NCBI GenBank assembly: GCA_016188575.1
Contig: JACPHN010000153.1
Location: 1-22,151, forward strand
Direction: 5' to 3'
From: Candidatus Schekmanbacteria bacterium
GTDB taxonomy: Bacteria > CSSED10-310 > JACPHN01
Length of the DNA stretch: 22,151 nt
Shown here: one piece after another, positions 8,085 to 15,017 of the stretch
Layout: the number at the start of each line of letters is the position of its first letter
How positions within the stretch are numbered: the stretch's first letter is position 1
The notes under the pieces: generated by a model
The model's input: the letters and a program-made list of their open reading frames with translations, nothing else
Told to the model about the DNA's origin: nothing
The model's database searches: none
Translations under genes and position numbers: made by a program

Positions 8085-8121
8085 CGATGTTCGGCCGACG
8101 CCCCATTTTTGGAGGTACTCC

Positions 8122-8352
8122 ATGCCCCTATTCGAATACAAATGCGACTCGTGCGGCGCCGTATTTGAGAAGCTCGTGTTTGGCGCCGAGTCAGAAAACG
8201 GCTGTCCGCGCTGTGGCGAAGGCCAGGTGACGAAGTTGTACTCGGTCTTCGCAACCTCAAGCGCAGAGAAGTCCGGCGAAGCGGCCCTCGAAAGCGGACC
8301 GTGCGGCTCATGCGGCGCCGCGCAACGAGGAATGTGCGAGTACATGAGCTAG
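8122..8352 (+). CDS. FmdB-family small zinc-ribbon protein
   Basis: The product is 76 residues. The start is the ATG at 8122 with a strong GGAGG at 8111-8115 (six-base spacing). It opens with the family hallmark MPLFEYKCDSCGAVFEKL and has a second knuckle CPRCGEG, so four Cys can hold one zinc. After KLYSVFAT the chain is low-complexity. It ends with CGSCGAAQRGMCEYMS, an additional Cys cluster that many FmdB-family proteins also carry in some form. The family is named for a putative regulator near formamidase and amidase genes, but the biochemical role is not established, and no amidase gene is present here. It is convergent with sufT, with 53 bases between the two stop codons. That gap has only a short GC hairpin (8357-8370) with no T-tract. 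Confidence 0.85.
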   Translation: MPLFEYKCDSCGAVFEKLVFGAESENGCPRCGEGQVTKLYSVFATSSAEKSGEAALESGPCGSCGAAQRGMCEYMS

Positions 8353-8405
8353 AGTCGCCGCTGGCGCGGCTCCCGCCCCCGCTTCCCGCGCCCGGCGCCC
8401 AGAGG

Positions 8406-8888
8406 TCAGAAAAAACCGAGCGTGAGACGCGCGGCCTCGGACATCATCTCCTGGTCCCAGGGCGGGTCCCACACCACCAAGACGCGCGCATCCATGACGC
8501 CGGGCACGGACCGGACCTTGCTTTCAACTTCTTCTGGAAGTGACCCGGCAACCGGGCAGGCCGGTGACGTCAAGGTCATCGTGATCGTAACCACTCGGCT
8601 GGGATCGATGTCGATTTCGTACACAAGCCCGAGCTCGTAGATGTCGACCGGAATTTCCGGATCGAAGCAGGTGCGCAGGACATCGATGACGCGGTCTCTG
8701 AGGGCGTCCCCGTCTTCCGCCTCGGCTCCTCCCGGGACTGTGTCGGGATCGATCCCGATCTCGACACTGGGCGGCGCAACAGCGAGCTCCTCCCCACCCT
8801 CGGCGGGGTCACCTGCCGCGCTTCCGGCGGCCAGGCCGCTCGTCTCCCCTTCCCTGTTCCTTCCTGACCGCCAGCCAAACAGCTTCAT
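8406..8888 (-). CDS. sufT: SufT, MIP18/DUF59-family iron-sulfur maturation factor
   Basis: The product is 160 residues from the ATG at 8888, which is preceded by GGGAGG on the minus strand. A GTG at 8900 is possible but would place that ribosome site inside the gene. The DUF59 domain occupies about residues 60-160: DPEIPVDIYELGLVYEI, then TMTLTSPACPVAGSLP with the conserved Cys, then a typical C-terminus WDQEMMSEAARLTLGFF. The first 60 residues are an acidic, Gly/Ala-rich extension after MKLFGWRSGR, with no recognised domain. SufT proteins help mature [4Fe-4S] proteins, mostly under high cluster demand. It is the last gene of the suf operon, starting 18 nt after the sufU stop. Confidence 0.88.
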   Translation of the reverse strand: MKLFGWRSGRNREGETSGLAAGSAAGDPAEGGEELAVAPPSVEIGIDPDTVPGGAEAEDGDALRDRVIDVLRTCFDPEIPVDIYELGLVYEIDIDPSRVVTITMTLTSPACPVAGSLPEEVESKVRSVPGVMDARVLVVWDPPWDQEMMSEAARLTLGFF

Positions 8889-8906
8889 GATACCTCCCAC
8901 ATGCGA

Positions 8907-9353
8907 TCACTCCGTGGTGGTCGAATCGGCGGGCTGGGTAAGCGCCGCCTTCAGGGTATGCCAGGCAAGCGTCGCGCACTTGACGCGCGCCGGAAACTCC
9001 TTTACGCCACAGAATACCTCGAGCTTGCCGAGATCGCCGGCGCGTTCGCCGTCATCCGTGGCCATGGCGTGAAAGCCTTCGAAAAGCGCGTAGGCCTCCG
9101 CCACCGACTTGCCTTTCACGCTCTGGGTCATCATCGACGCGGACGCCGTGGAGATCGCGCAGCCCGCCCCCTCAAAGCTCACATCCTTGACGATCTCATC
9201 TTCGATCTTCAAGAAGAGGCGGATGCGGTCACCGCATAGCGGGTTGTAGCCATCGGCGCGGCGGTTGGCGTCCGCCAGGGAACCACGGTTTCGAGGCCGG
9301 CGATTGTGGTCGAGAATCGCCTCCTGATAAAGCTCACGCATCTCCGCGTTCAC
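8907..9353 (-). CDS. sufU: SufU, zinc-dependent sulfur acceptor of the SUF pathway
   Basis: The product is 148 residues. The fold is IscU-like: RELYQEAILDHNRRPRN at the start, then Cys40 and Asp42 in PLCGD, Cys65 in GAGCAIS, and Cys126 in RVKCATLAWHT. The insertion before the last Cys (about 98-119, ATDDGERAGDLGKLEVFCGV) is the mark of SufU rather than IscU. SufU takes persulfide sulfur from SufS. The GTG start at 9353 overlaps the sufS stop by four bases (GTGA), suggesting translational coupling; an ATG at 9341 is an alternative start. The C-terminal tail PADSTTTE is uncharacteristic and probably disordered. Confidence 0.93.
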   Translation of the reverse strand: MNAEMRELYQEAILDHNRRPRNRGSLADANRRADGYNPLCGDRIRLFLKIEDEIVKDVSFEGAGCAISTASASMMTQSVKGKSVAEAYALFEGFHAMATDDGERAGDLGKLEVFCGVKEFPARVKCATLAWHTLKAALTQPADSTTTE

Positions 9354-10630
9354 CTGAATATCTCCTCCACATGTTGTAACGCCTGATATAGCGCCTCCAC
9401 ATCGGATATTGTGTTATAGAGCCCGAACGACGCTCGCGCCGTTGCGGGAAGCCCGAATCGCTCCATCAGGGGCTGCGCGCAATGATGGCCCGTGCGAATT
9501 GCGACTCCCTCCAGATCAATTATGGTTCCAATATCGTGCGGATGCACGCCCTCCAGTACGAAGGAAAGCACCGCGGTCTTCCGCCGAGCAGTCCCGATGA
9601 CGCGCAAGCCGGGAAGCGAGGACAGTGCCTCTGTCGCCATTCTCAGCAGCTCGTCCTCATGGCGCATGACGGCGGTGAAGGGCAAGGCGCCCAGATAGCG
9701 AATGGCTGCGCCGAGGCCGATTGCGCCCGCGATGTTGGGGGTGCCGGCTTCGAACTTGTAGGGCAGCTCATTATACGTTGTCTTGGCGAACGTTACGGAG
9801 AGAATCATGTCGCCGCCGCCCTGATACGGTGGCATCGATTCGAGTAGCTCGCGCTTCCCATACAGCACGCCGATCCCCGTAGGGCCGTACAGCTTGTGGC
9901 CGCTGAACGCGTAAAAATCGCACCCGAGCTCCTGGACGTCCACAGGGATGTGAGCCACCGCCTGCGCGCCGTCCACGAGCACCACGGCGCCCCGATCGTG
10001 AGCAGCCCGCACGACGTCCCGCACCGGATTGATTGTTCCGAGGGCATTGGAAACGTGCACGATTCCCACCAGCCGGGTGCGCGGCCCGAGAAGCCGATGG
10101 AAGGCCTCGAGCTCGAGCTCACCGCTGTCGGTGACTGGCACCACGCGCAGCACGGCACCGCGCTCCTGACAGACGAGCTGCCACGGAACGATGTCCGAAT
10201 GATGCTCCATCTCGGTAATCAGCACCTCGTCGCCGGGCTGCAGGCGAGGGCGAGCGAAGCTCTGGGCCACGAGATTGATGGCTTCGGTCGTCCCACGCGT
10301 GAAGATGATTTCTTTGCGGTCGGAGGCTCCCACAAAGTCCCTCACGACGTCCCGGGAGCTCTCGAAGCTTGCGGTCGCGCGCTGACTCAGTGTATGCACT
10401 CCGCGGTGAACGTTTGAGCATTCGCTGGTGTAGAACGACATTTCGGCGTCGATAACCGCCTGCGGCTTCTGGGTCGTGGCCGCATTATCGAGGTAAGCGA
10501 TTTCCCTGCCGCGAATCCGGTGCCGCAGGATTGGAAAATCCAGGCGCGCGCGGCTGGCGTCAAAAGCGCGCTCACACGACTCGTTCTCCACCTGTGCCCT
10601 CAGCTCAAGAGCGTTGCCGGCCGTCAGCAT
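9350..10630 (-). CDS. sufS: SufS cysteine desulfurase
   Basis: The product is 426 residues. This PLP enzyme removes sulfur from cysteine as a persulfide. Visible landmarks are YLDNAATTQKP (46-56), EMEHHSDIVPW (140-150), the PLP pocket VDGAQAVAH, the Schiff-base Lys246 in FSGHKLYGPTGIG, and the catalytic Cys384 in RTGHHCAQPLM, whose context is that of group II (SufS) enzymes. The ATG at 10630 overlaps the end of sufD by seven bases (ATGCTGA). Longer in-frame extensions upstream read as SufD antisense-like noise and are not used. The first 25 or so residues before the domain are a little longer than usual. Confidence 0.95.
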   Translation of the reverse strand: MLTAGNALELRAQVENESCERAFDASRARLDFPILRHRIRGREIAYLDNAATTQKPQAVIDAEMSFYTSECSNVHRGVHTLSQRATASFESSRDVVRDFVGASDRKEIIFTRGTTEAINLVAQSFARPRLQPGDEVLITEMEHHSDIVPWQLVCQERGAVLRVVPVTDSGELELEAFHRLLGPRTRLVGIVHVSNALGTINPVRDVVRAAHDRGAVVLVDGAQAVAHIPVDVQELGCDFYAFSGHKLYGPTGIGVLYGKRELLESMPPYQGGGDMILSVTFAKTTYNELPYKFEAGTPNIAGAIGLGAAIRYLGALPFTAVMRHEDELLRMATEALSSLPGLRVIGTARRKTAVLSFVLEGVHPHDIGTIIDLEGVAIRTGHHCAQPLMERFGLPATARASFGLYNTISDVEALYQALQHVEEIFR

Positions 10631-11958
10631 AGGCGAACCAATCCCACGCGATCGTGGAGCGTATCGCGAAGCTGTTCGCCCAGGGTCTCGGAAGGCAGGC
10701 CATCGAGCAGCTCGGCGGCAAATGCACCCGTCAGGATGCCGCGCGCATCCGGTAACGAGATTCCCCGACTGCAAAGATAGAACACGCTTTCCTCGTCCAA
10801 TCGCCCCGTCGCGGCGCCATGGGTACATTTCACATCGTCCGCGTAAATTTCAAGCTGCGGCTGCGAGTGAATCGTGGCTCCTTGCGACAACAGCAGGTTG
10901 CGGTTGGTTTGACGGGAGTCCGTTTTCTGGGCAAGCGGCGCCACCACGATCTTGCCGCGAAAAACTCCCGTGGCGTGGTCGGCGAGAATGCCCTTGTAAA
11001 GCTCTCGGCTGGTGCAGCTTGCGCGATTGTGGCGAATCAGCGTGTGATTGTCCAGGTGCTCACGCCCATCCGCTACAAACAGCCCCGCGAGGACCGCCGA
11101 CGCTCCCACCCCATCCAGTGCAACGGCGAGATCGTTGCGAACCAGCGCCCCACCCACCGTAATCGCGTGGCCGCGGTACACACTGCCGGCATGCTGGTGA
11201 ACGACAGTACTGGATACGTGGTAGCTGCGCGCACTGGTTTCTGTTACTCGACAGTGCGCCAGGGAGGCATCGGGGGCCAGGTACACTTCGGTCACGGCGT
11301 TCGCGAAGTGAGTCGTCTCGCCTGCGCACACGTAGCGCTCCACGAGCACGGCGCGAGCTCCGGCTCCGGCCACCACCAGGGTTCGCGGGAAAGTTGCCGC
11401 GGGCCGGCAATCGTCTCCGGCAGTGGAAACGTGGATCACCTCGACCAGCCCCTCGAGGCAGGCTTCCTCGCCGAGCCACACAAAGGCGCCGTCCGCCAGA
11501 AACGCCTGGTTGAGAGCAGAGAGCGCGCCGGATTCGCCGCCGTCGATGCTCGCGAGGTGTCGCAGGACGAGGTCCTCCTGCGCTCGGGCGGCAACCGCCA
11601 GGGGGAGCGCAACCAGGCCCGCGCGCGCGCTGCTGTACGACAGTCCCGGCGCGTAGCAACCGTCGACGAACACCAGGCGATCGGTGGCTCCGGGAAGCAC
11701 GGGAGCCGCATTCAGGATGCGTCTGGCGGCCCCGTTCAGGACACGCCCGGCTGGCGGCAGGGTAACCTCCAAGGAAGCGAGCGGCGCGGGGTTGGTGTGG
11801 CGCCAATCCTCCATGCGCGTGGTCGGCCAGCCGAGCTCCGCAAAGCGCTCGAACCCTCGGTGGCGCAGCCCCGTCGACCAGGCGGCATCGGCCACTCCGC
11901 CGCCTTGCTCTCGCAGAGCGAACAACTCGTGATAGCGATCTCTGACCTCTGTGCTCAT
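10624..11958 (-). CDS. sufD: SufD, SUF scaffold complex subunit
   Basis: The product is 444 residues. SufD pairs with SufB and binds SufC to form the SufBC2D scaffold. The N-terminal helical part (MSTEVRDRYHELFALREQ, then GWPTTRMEDWRHTNPAPL) leads to the beta-helix core and the signature KCTHGAATGRLDEESVFYL with His380, matching the His of SufD used at the SufB-SufD interface. The C-terminus LCSRGISLPDARGILTGAF is typical. The start is the ATG at 11958, 19 nt after the sufC stop; readings further upstream run into sufC and have no family similarity. It overlaps sufS by seven bases. Confidence 0.92.
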   Translation of the reverse strand: MSTEVRDRYHELFALREQGGGVADAAWSTGLRHRGFERFAELGWPTTRMEDWRHTNPAPLASLEVTLPPAGRVLNGAARRILNAAPVLPGATDRLVFVDGCYAPGLSYSSARAGLVALPLAVAARAQEDLVLRHLASIDGGESGALSALNQAFLADGAFVWLGEEACLEGLVEVIHVSTAGDDCRPAATFPRTLVVAGAGARAVLVERYVCAGETTHFANAVTEVYLAPDASLAHCRVTETSARSYHVSSTVVHQHAGSVYRGHAITVGGALVRNDLAVALDGVGASAVLAGLFVADGREHLDNHTLIRHNRASCTSRELYKGILADHATGVFRGKIVVAPLAQKTDSRQTNRNLLLSQGATIHSQPQLEIYADDVKCTHGAATGRLDEESVFYLCSRGISLPDARGILTGAFAAELLDGLPSETLGEQLRDTLHDRVGLVRLC

Positions 11959-11977
11959 TGTCGCCGCCCTTGCCTGC

Positions 11978-12742
11978 TCACGCTCGCGCCGCCTGGGCAA
12001 ATTGCTGATCGAGCCAGCCATAGCCATGTTCCTCGAGCTCCAGCGCCAGCTCCTTGCCACCGGATTTCACGACGCGCCCCGCGTAGAGAACGTGCACGAA
12101 GTCGGGCACGACGTGAGACAGCAACCGCTGATAATGCGTGACGACGATAAACGAGCGGCGCGGGTCGCGGAGCGCGTTGACGCCATTGGCAACGATCCTC
12201 AGCGCATCGATGTCCAGGCCCGAATCGGTTTCGTCCAGAATGGCAAGCCGAGGCTCCAGCACCACCATCTGCAGGATTTCGTTGCGCTTCTTCTCTCCAC
12301 CGGAGAAGCCCTCGTTTACGGGTCGCTTGAGCAAGCCCGGATCCATCTCCAGCGCGGCCACCTTCGCCCGGACCAGGGCCAGAAAATCGACCGCATCTAC
12401 CTCTTCCTCGCCGCGATACCGTCTGACCGCGTTCAGCGCAGCGCGCAAGAAGTAGCTGTTGCTCACGCCTGGAATCTCTACGGGATATTGAAAGGCCAAG
12501 AAAACGCCCTCGCCTGCACGCGCTTCGGGCTCCAGCTCGAGCAAGTTCTTGCCATCGAGGAGCACTTCGCCCTGGGTAACCGCATACGTCGTCCGGCCGG
12601 CGAGCACCTGCGCGAGAGTGCTTTTGCCGGACCCATTCGGCCCCATGATCGAGTGAACCTCTCCGCTCTTGACGACGAGATCAATTCCGCGAAGGATTTC
12701 GACACCATTGACTTCAGCGTGCAGATTTCTGATTTCCAGCAT
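11978..12742 (-). CDS. sufC: SufC, SUF system ATPase
   Basis: The product is 254 residues and is an ABC-type ATPase of the SufBC2D complex; it is soluble, not a transporter. It has Walker A GPNGSGKST (34-42), the Q-loop FQYPVEIPGVS (84-94), the signature FSGGEKKRNEI (146-156), Walker B LAILDETDSGLDIDAL (166-181) and the H-loop VTHYQR (201-206). The sequence around DETDSGLD is the SufC-specific form. The start is the ATG at 12742 (MLEIRNLHA). The sufB stop lies 82 nt upstream, the widest gap within the operon, and nothing structured was seen in it. Confidence 0.95.
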   Translation of the reverse strand: MLEIRNLHAEVNGVEILRGIDLVVKSGEVHSIMGPNGSGKSTLAQVLAGRTTYAVTQGEVLLDGKNLLELEPEARAGEGVFLAFQYPVEIPGVSNSYFLRAALNAVRRYRGEEEVDAVDFLALVRAKVAALEMDPGLLKRPVNEGFSGGEKKRNEILQMVVLEPRLAILDETDSGLDIDALRIVANGVNALRDPRRSFIVVTHYQRLLSHVVPDFVHVLYAGRVVKSGGKELALELEEHGYGWLDQQFAQAARA

Positions 12743-12824
12743 TTCCGCTTCTTTCGCATGAGACCACGCTCCCGACCGACCGCCCCGCGGCAAACCGGCG
12801 GCGTCGGCGCGGCGTGTGGCGATC

Positions 12825-14270
12825 CTAGCCTACGCTACCTTCCAGTGAGATGCCGAGCAGCTTCTGCGCCTCCACAGCGAACTCCATCGGGAGCTCGGCG
12901 AGCACCTGCTTGCAAAACCCATTGACGATCATGGAGACGGCGTCCTCGTTGGAAAGACCCCGCTGCCGACAGTAAAATAATTGGTCCTCGCCAATTTTGG
13001 AGGTTGAGGCCTCGTGCTCGACCTGTGCAGTGGCGTTCTGCACATCAATGTAGGGGAACGTGTGCGCACCGCACTTGTCGCCCATCAGCAGCGAGTCGCA
13101 TTGGGTGAAGTTCCGCGCTCCCTCGGCCGCCTTCAGCACGCGTACCTGGCCACGATAGGTGTTCTGCGCCCGCCCCGCCGATATGCCCTTGGAAATGATC
13201 GTTGATCGAGTGTGCTTGCCGATGTGAATCATCTTGGTGCCAGTGTCAGCCTGCTGCAGGTGATTCGTCAAGGCTACCGAGTAGAACTCGCCGATCGAGT
13301 AGTCGCCCTGCAAGATGCAGCTCGGATATTTCCAGGTGATCGCTGATCCTGTCTCCACCTGAGTCCACGAGATCTTGGCGTGCGCCCCGCGGCAGGCGCC
13401 CCGCTTCGTTACGAAGTTGTAGATTCCTCCCTTACCTTCCGCGTCGCCGGGATACCAGTTCTGCACCGTCGAATACTTGATTTGCGCCTTCTCCAGCGCC
13501 ACGAGCTCGACCACTGCTGCGTGAAGCTGATTCTCGTCGCGCATGGGCGCCGTGCAGCCTTCGAGGTAGCTGACGTAGCTGCCTTCATCGGCGACGATGA
13601 GCGTGCGCTCGAACTGCCCGGTCGCGGCAGCATTGATGCGGAAGTAGGTGGAGAGCTCCATGGGACAGCGCACCCCTTTGGGCACGTAGACAAAGGACCC
13701 ATCGGTGAACACCGCGGCGTTGAGAGCGGCGAAGTAGTTGTCCCCGGCAGGTACGACGGATCCGAGATACGGCCGCACCAGGTCCGGATGCTCCCGCACC
13801 GCCTCCGAAAACGAGCAAAACACGATACCCAGCTCGCCCAGCTTCTCTTTGAAGGTAGTCGCCACGGAAACGCTGTCAAAGACAGCGTCGACGGCGACCC
13901 CCGCCAGCAGCTCCCGCTCGCGCAACGGGATCCCCAGGCGGTCGTAGGTCCGCAGAAGCTCCGGATCGACGTCGTCGAGGCTTTGCGGCGCCTTGCCCAC
14001 CTTGGGCGCCGAATAATAGACGATGCTCTGGTAGTCGATTGGCCCGTACGTGATGTGAGCCCAGCGCGGCTCCGTCATGGTCTGCCAGTGCCGAAAGGCC
14101 CTGAGGCGCCAGTCCAGGAGCCACTCGGGTTCACGCTTCTTGGCCGAGATGTACCGGATGATCCCCTCGTCAAGGCCCGGAGGAACGGTATCGGCTTCGA
14201 TCTCGGTAAAGAAGCCGTACTTGTAGTCTGCTTTGGCAAGCTGCTCGAGCGCCTCGGTTGTTTGCGTCAT
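12825..14270 (-). CDS. sufB: SufB, SUF scaffold protein
   Basis: The product is 481 residues, the usual length. SufB is the main site of cluster assembly in the SufBC2D complex. Landmarks are [18 protein letters not shown] at the start, [17 protein letters not shown] (198-213), [43 protein letters not shown], Cys400 in [17 protein letters not shown], which corresponds to the sulfur-accepting Cys of Escherichia coli SufB, and [22 protein letters not shown]. The ATG at 14270 overlaps the TGA of the regulator gene (ATGA), and GAGGT lies about ten bases upstream inside that gene, so translation is probably coupled to it. Confidence 0.96.
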   Translation of the reverse strand: MTQTTEALEQLAKADYKYGFFTEIEADTVPPGLDEGIIRYISAKKREPEWLLDWRLRAFRHWQTMTEPRWAHITYGPIDYQSIVYYSAPKVGKAPQSLDDVDPELLRTYDRLGIPLRERELLAGVAVDAVFDSVSVATTFKEKLGELGIVFCSFSEAVREHPDLVRPYLGSVVPAGDNYFAALNAAVFTDGSFVYVPKGVRCPMELSTYFRINAAATGQFERTLIVADEGSYVSYLEGCTAPMRDENQLHAAVVELVALEKAQIKYSTVQNWYPGDAEGKGGIYNFVTKRGACRGAHAKISWTQVETGSAITWKYPSCILQGDYSIGEFYSVALTNHLQQADTGTKMIHIGKHTRSTIISKGISAGRAQNTYRGQVRVLKAAEGARNFTQCDSLLMGDKCGAHTFPYIDVQNATAQVEHEASTSKIGEDQLFYCRQRGLSNEDAVSMIVNGFCKQVLAELPMEFAVEAQKLLGISLEGSVG

Positions 14271-14770
14271 GATGCGTTTACCTCACATGTTTGGCAGCGC
14301 CGCACGAGCCCCGCCGGGCGCGGCTCGATCGCGCCGCCGCCCGGCGCGGCCAGGCGCGGCGAGGCCATCGGGCTGACCATTTCCGACAAGGAGATACCCT
14401 TGAGCACGGTCGCTATGGCGTCGTTGATGAGCCGCCAGTTGCTTTTTACCCGGCACCCGGGCGCGAGCGTGCATTCCGACCGCTCGGCGTCCACGCATTC
14501 CGTGATTCCCACCGGACCGTCGAGGGCGTCAATGACCTCCGCAACCGAGATGCTCTCGGGCGCGCGCGAGAGGCGGTAGCCGCCCTTGACTCCGCGATAC
14601 GAATCGAGCACTCCCGCGCGGCATAACTGCTTGAGAATCTTGCTTACCGTCGGCAACGGCAACCCGACCTCGCCCGCCAAGTCGCGCGCCGTAAAGAGCA
14701 GGGCGCGCGATACGGCCAAGTGTGTCATGAGGATGATGCCGTAGTCGGCTTGTCGCGTAATCTTGATCAC
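14267..14770 (-). CDS. sufR: Rrf2-family SUF operon regulator with three conserved Cys
   Basis: The product is 167 residues from the GTG at 14770 ([19 protein letters not shown]), the typical start of the gammaproteobacterial-type SUF regulators. The winged helix-turn-helix covers about 26-70 ([19 protein letters not shown] and RGVKGGYRL). The Fe-S region is [18 protein letters not shown], with Cys92, Cys100 and Cys106, followed by [14 protein letters not shown]. Rrf2 relatives of this type hold an Fe-S cluster and report cluster supply to their own operon. Unusually, the C-terminus carries a further Cys pair, Cys159 and Cys162 in [11 protein letters not shown], next to a Pro/Gly/Ala-rich linker. 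It overlaps sufB by four bases. The symbol is used for the role; the protein is not the cyanobacterial DeoR-type SufR. Confidence 0.88.
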   Translation of the reverse strand: MIKITRQADYGIILMTHLAVSRALLFTARDLAGEVGLPLPTVSKILKQLCRAGVLDSYRGVKGGYRLSRAPESISVAEVIDALDGPVGITECVDAERSECTLAPGCRVKSNWRLINDAIATVLKGISLSEMVSPMASPRLAAPGGGAIEPRPAGLVRRCQTCEVNAS

Positions 14771-14788
14771 GAGGCCCACAGCGCCATA

Positions 14789-14849
14789 AATAGGACTATT
14801 CTTGTACCCTTTCTGAGGGTTAGGGTAGCCAAACCGACTGACAATGTCA
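14789..14849. promoter_or_regulatory. Three dyads at the suf promoter (candidate operators)
   Basis: Three small inverted repeats surround the promoter. TGACA-A-TGTCA (14839-14849) overlaps the -35. ACCCT-TTCTG-AGGGT (14806-14820) covers the predicted transcription start. AATAG-GA-CTATT (14789-14800) lies in the leader. The first two are where a repressor would block polymerase. None is a full match to the Escherichia coli IscR consensus, so the assignment to the encoded Rrf2 regulator rests on position and self-regulation being usual in this family. Confidence 0.45.
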
Positions 14850-14850
14850 A
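14822..14850 (-). promoter_or_regulatory. Promoter of the suf operon
   Basis: Read on the minus strand, a perfect TTGACA (14850-14845) stands 17 bases from TACCCT (14827-14822), which fits the -10 consensus at the first two and last positions. The predicted start is near 14815, giving a leader of about 45 nt to the regulator's GTG. No other promoter was seen within the seven-gene operon. Confidence 0.6.
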
Positions 14851-14877
14851 GCGCCACGGCTCCGCGCCGGCGCGCCT

Positions 14878-14906
14878 GAGACAACCGCCACTGCTCGCAT
14901 TATACT
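14878..14906 (+). promoter_or_regulatory. Promoter of the giant surface protein gene
   Basis: GAGACA (14878-14883) and TATACT (14901-14906) are 17 bases apart, matching the sigma70 boxes at four and five of six positions. The expected start near 14913 gives a leader of about 105 nt. It diverges from the suf promoter, whose -35 is only 27 bases away, so regulation of the two could interfere. Confidence 0.5.
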
Positions 14907-14944
14907 TCGGGTAGCTACCATCGGCGACGCGCCAAGGTCACGCC

Positions 14945-14973
14945 GGCGCCACCTCGCCTGCCGAGATGGCGCC
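14945..14973 (+). other. Strong leader hairpin before the giant surface protein gene
   Basis: GGCGCCACCTCG (14945-14956) pairs with CGAGATGGCGCC (14962-14973) around the loop CCTGC; 11 of 12 pairs match. It lies about 45 nt before the start codon and is not followed by a T-run, so it is not a canonical intrinsic terminator. It may stabilise the mRNA or slow initiation. Confidence 0.5.
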
Positions 14974-15017
14974 GCTGGCTGTGCCCCCTGGGATCGAGAA
15001 TAAGCAGGAGTAGTGCA

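Noticed and set aside
8357-8370. GCCGC-TGGC-GCGGC hairpin between the zinc-ribbon gene and sufT as a terminator
   Set aside because: Only five base pairs and no T-tract on either strand beside it.
10819-12141. Plus-strand 440-codon frame
   Set aside because: Antisense of sufD and the end of sufC, which are certain.
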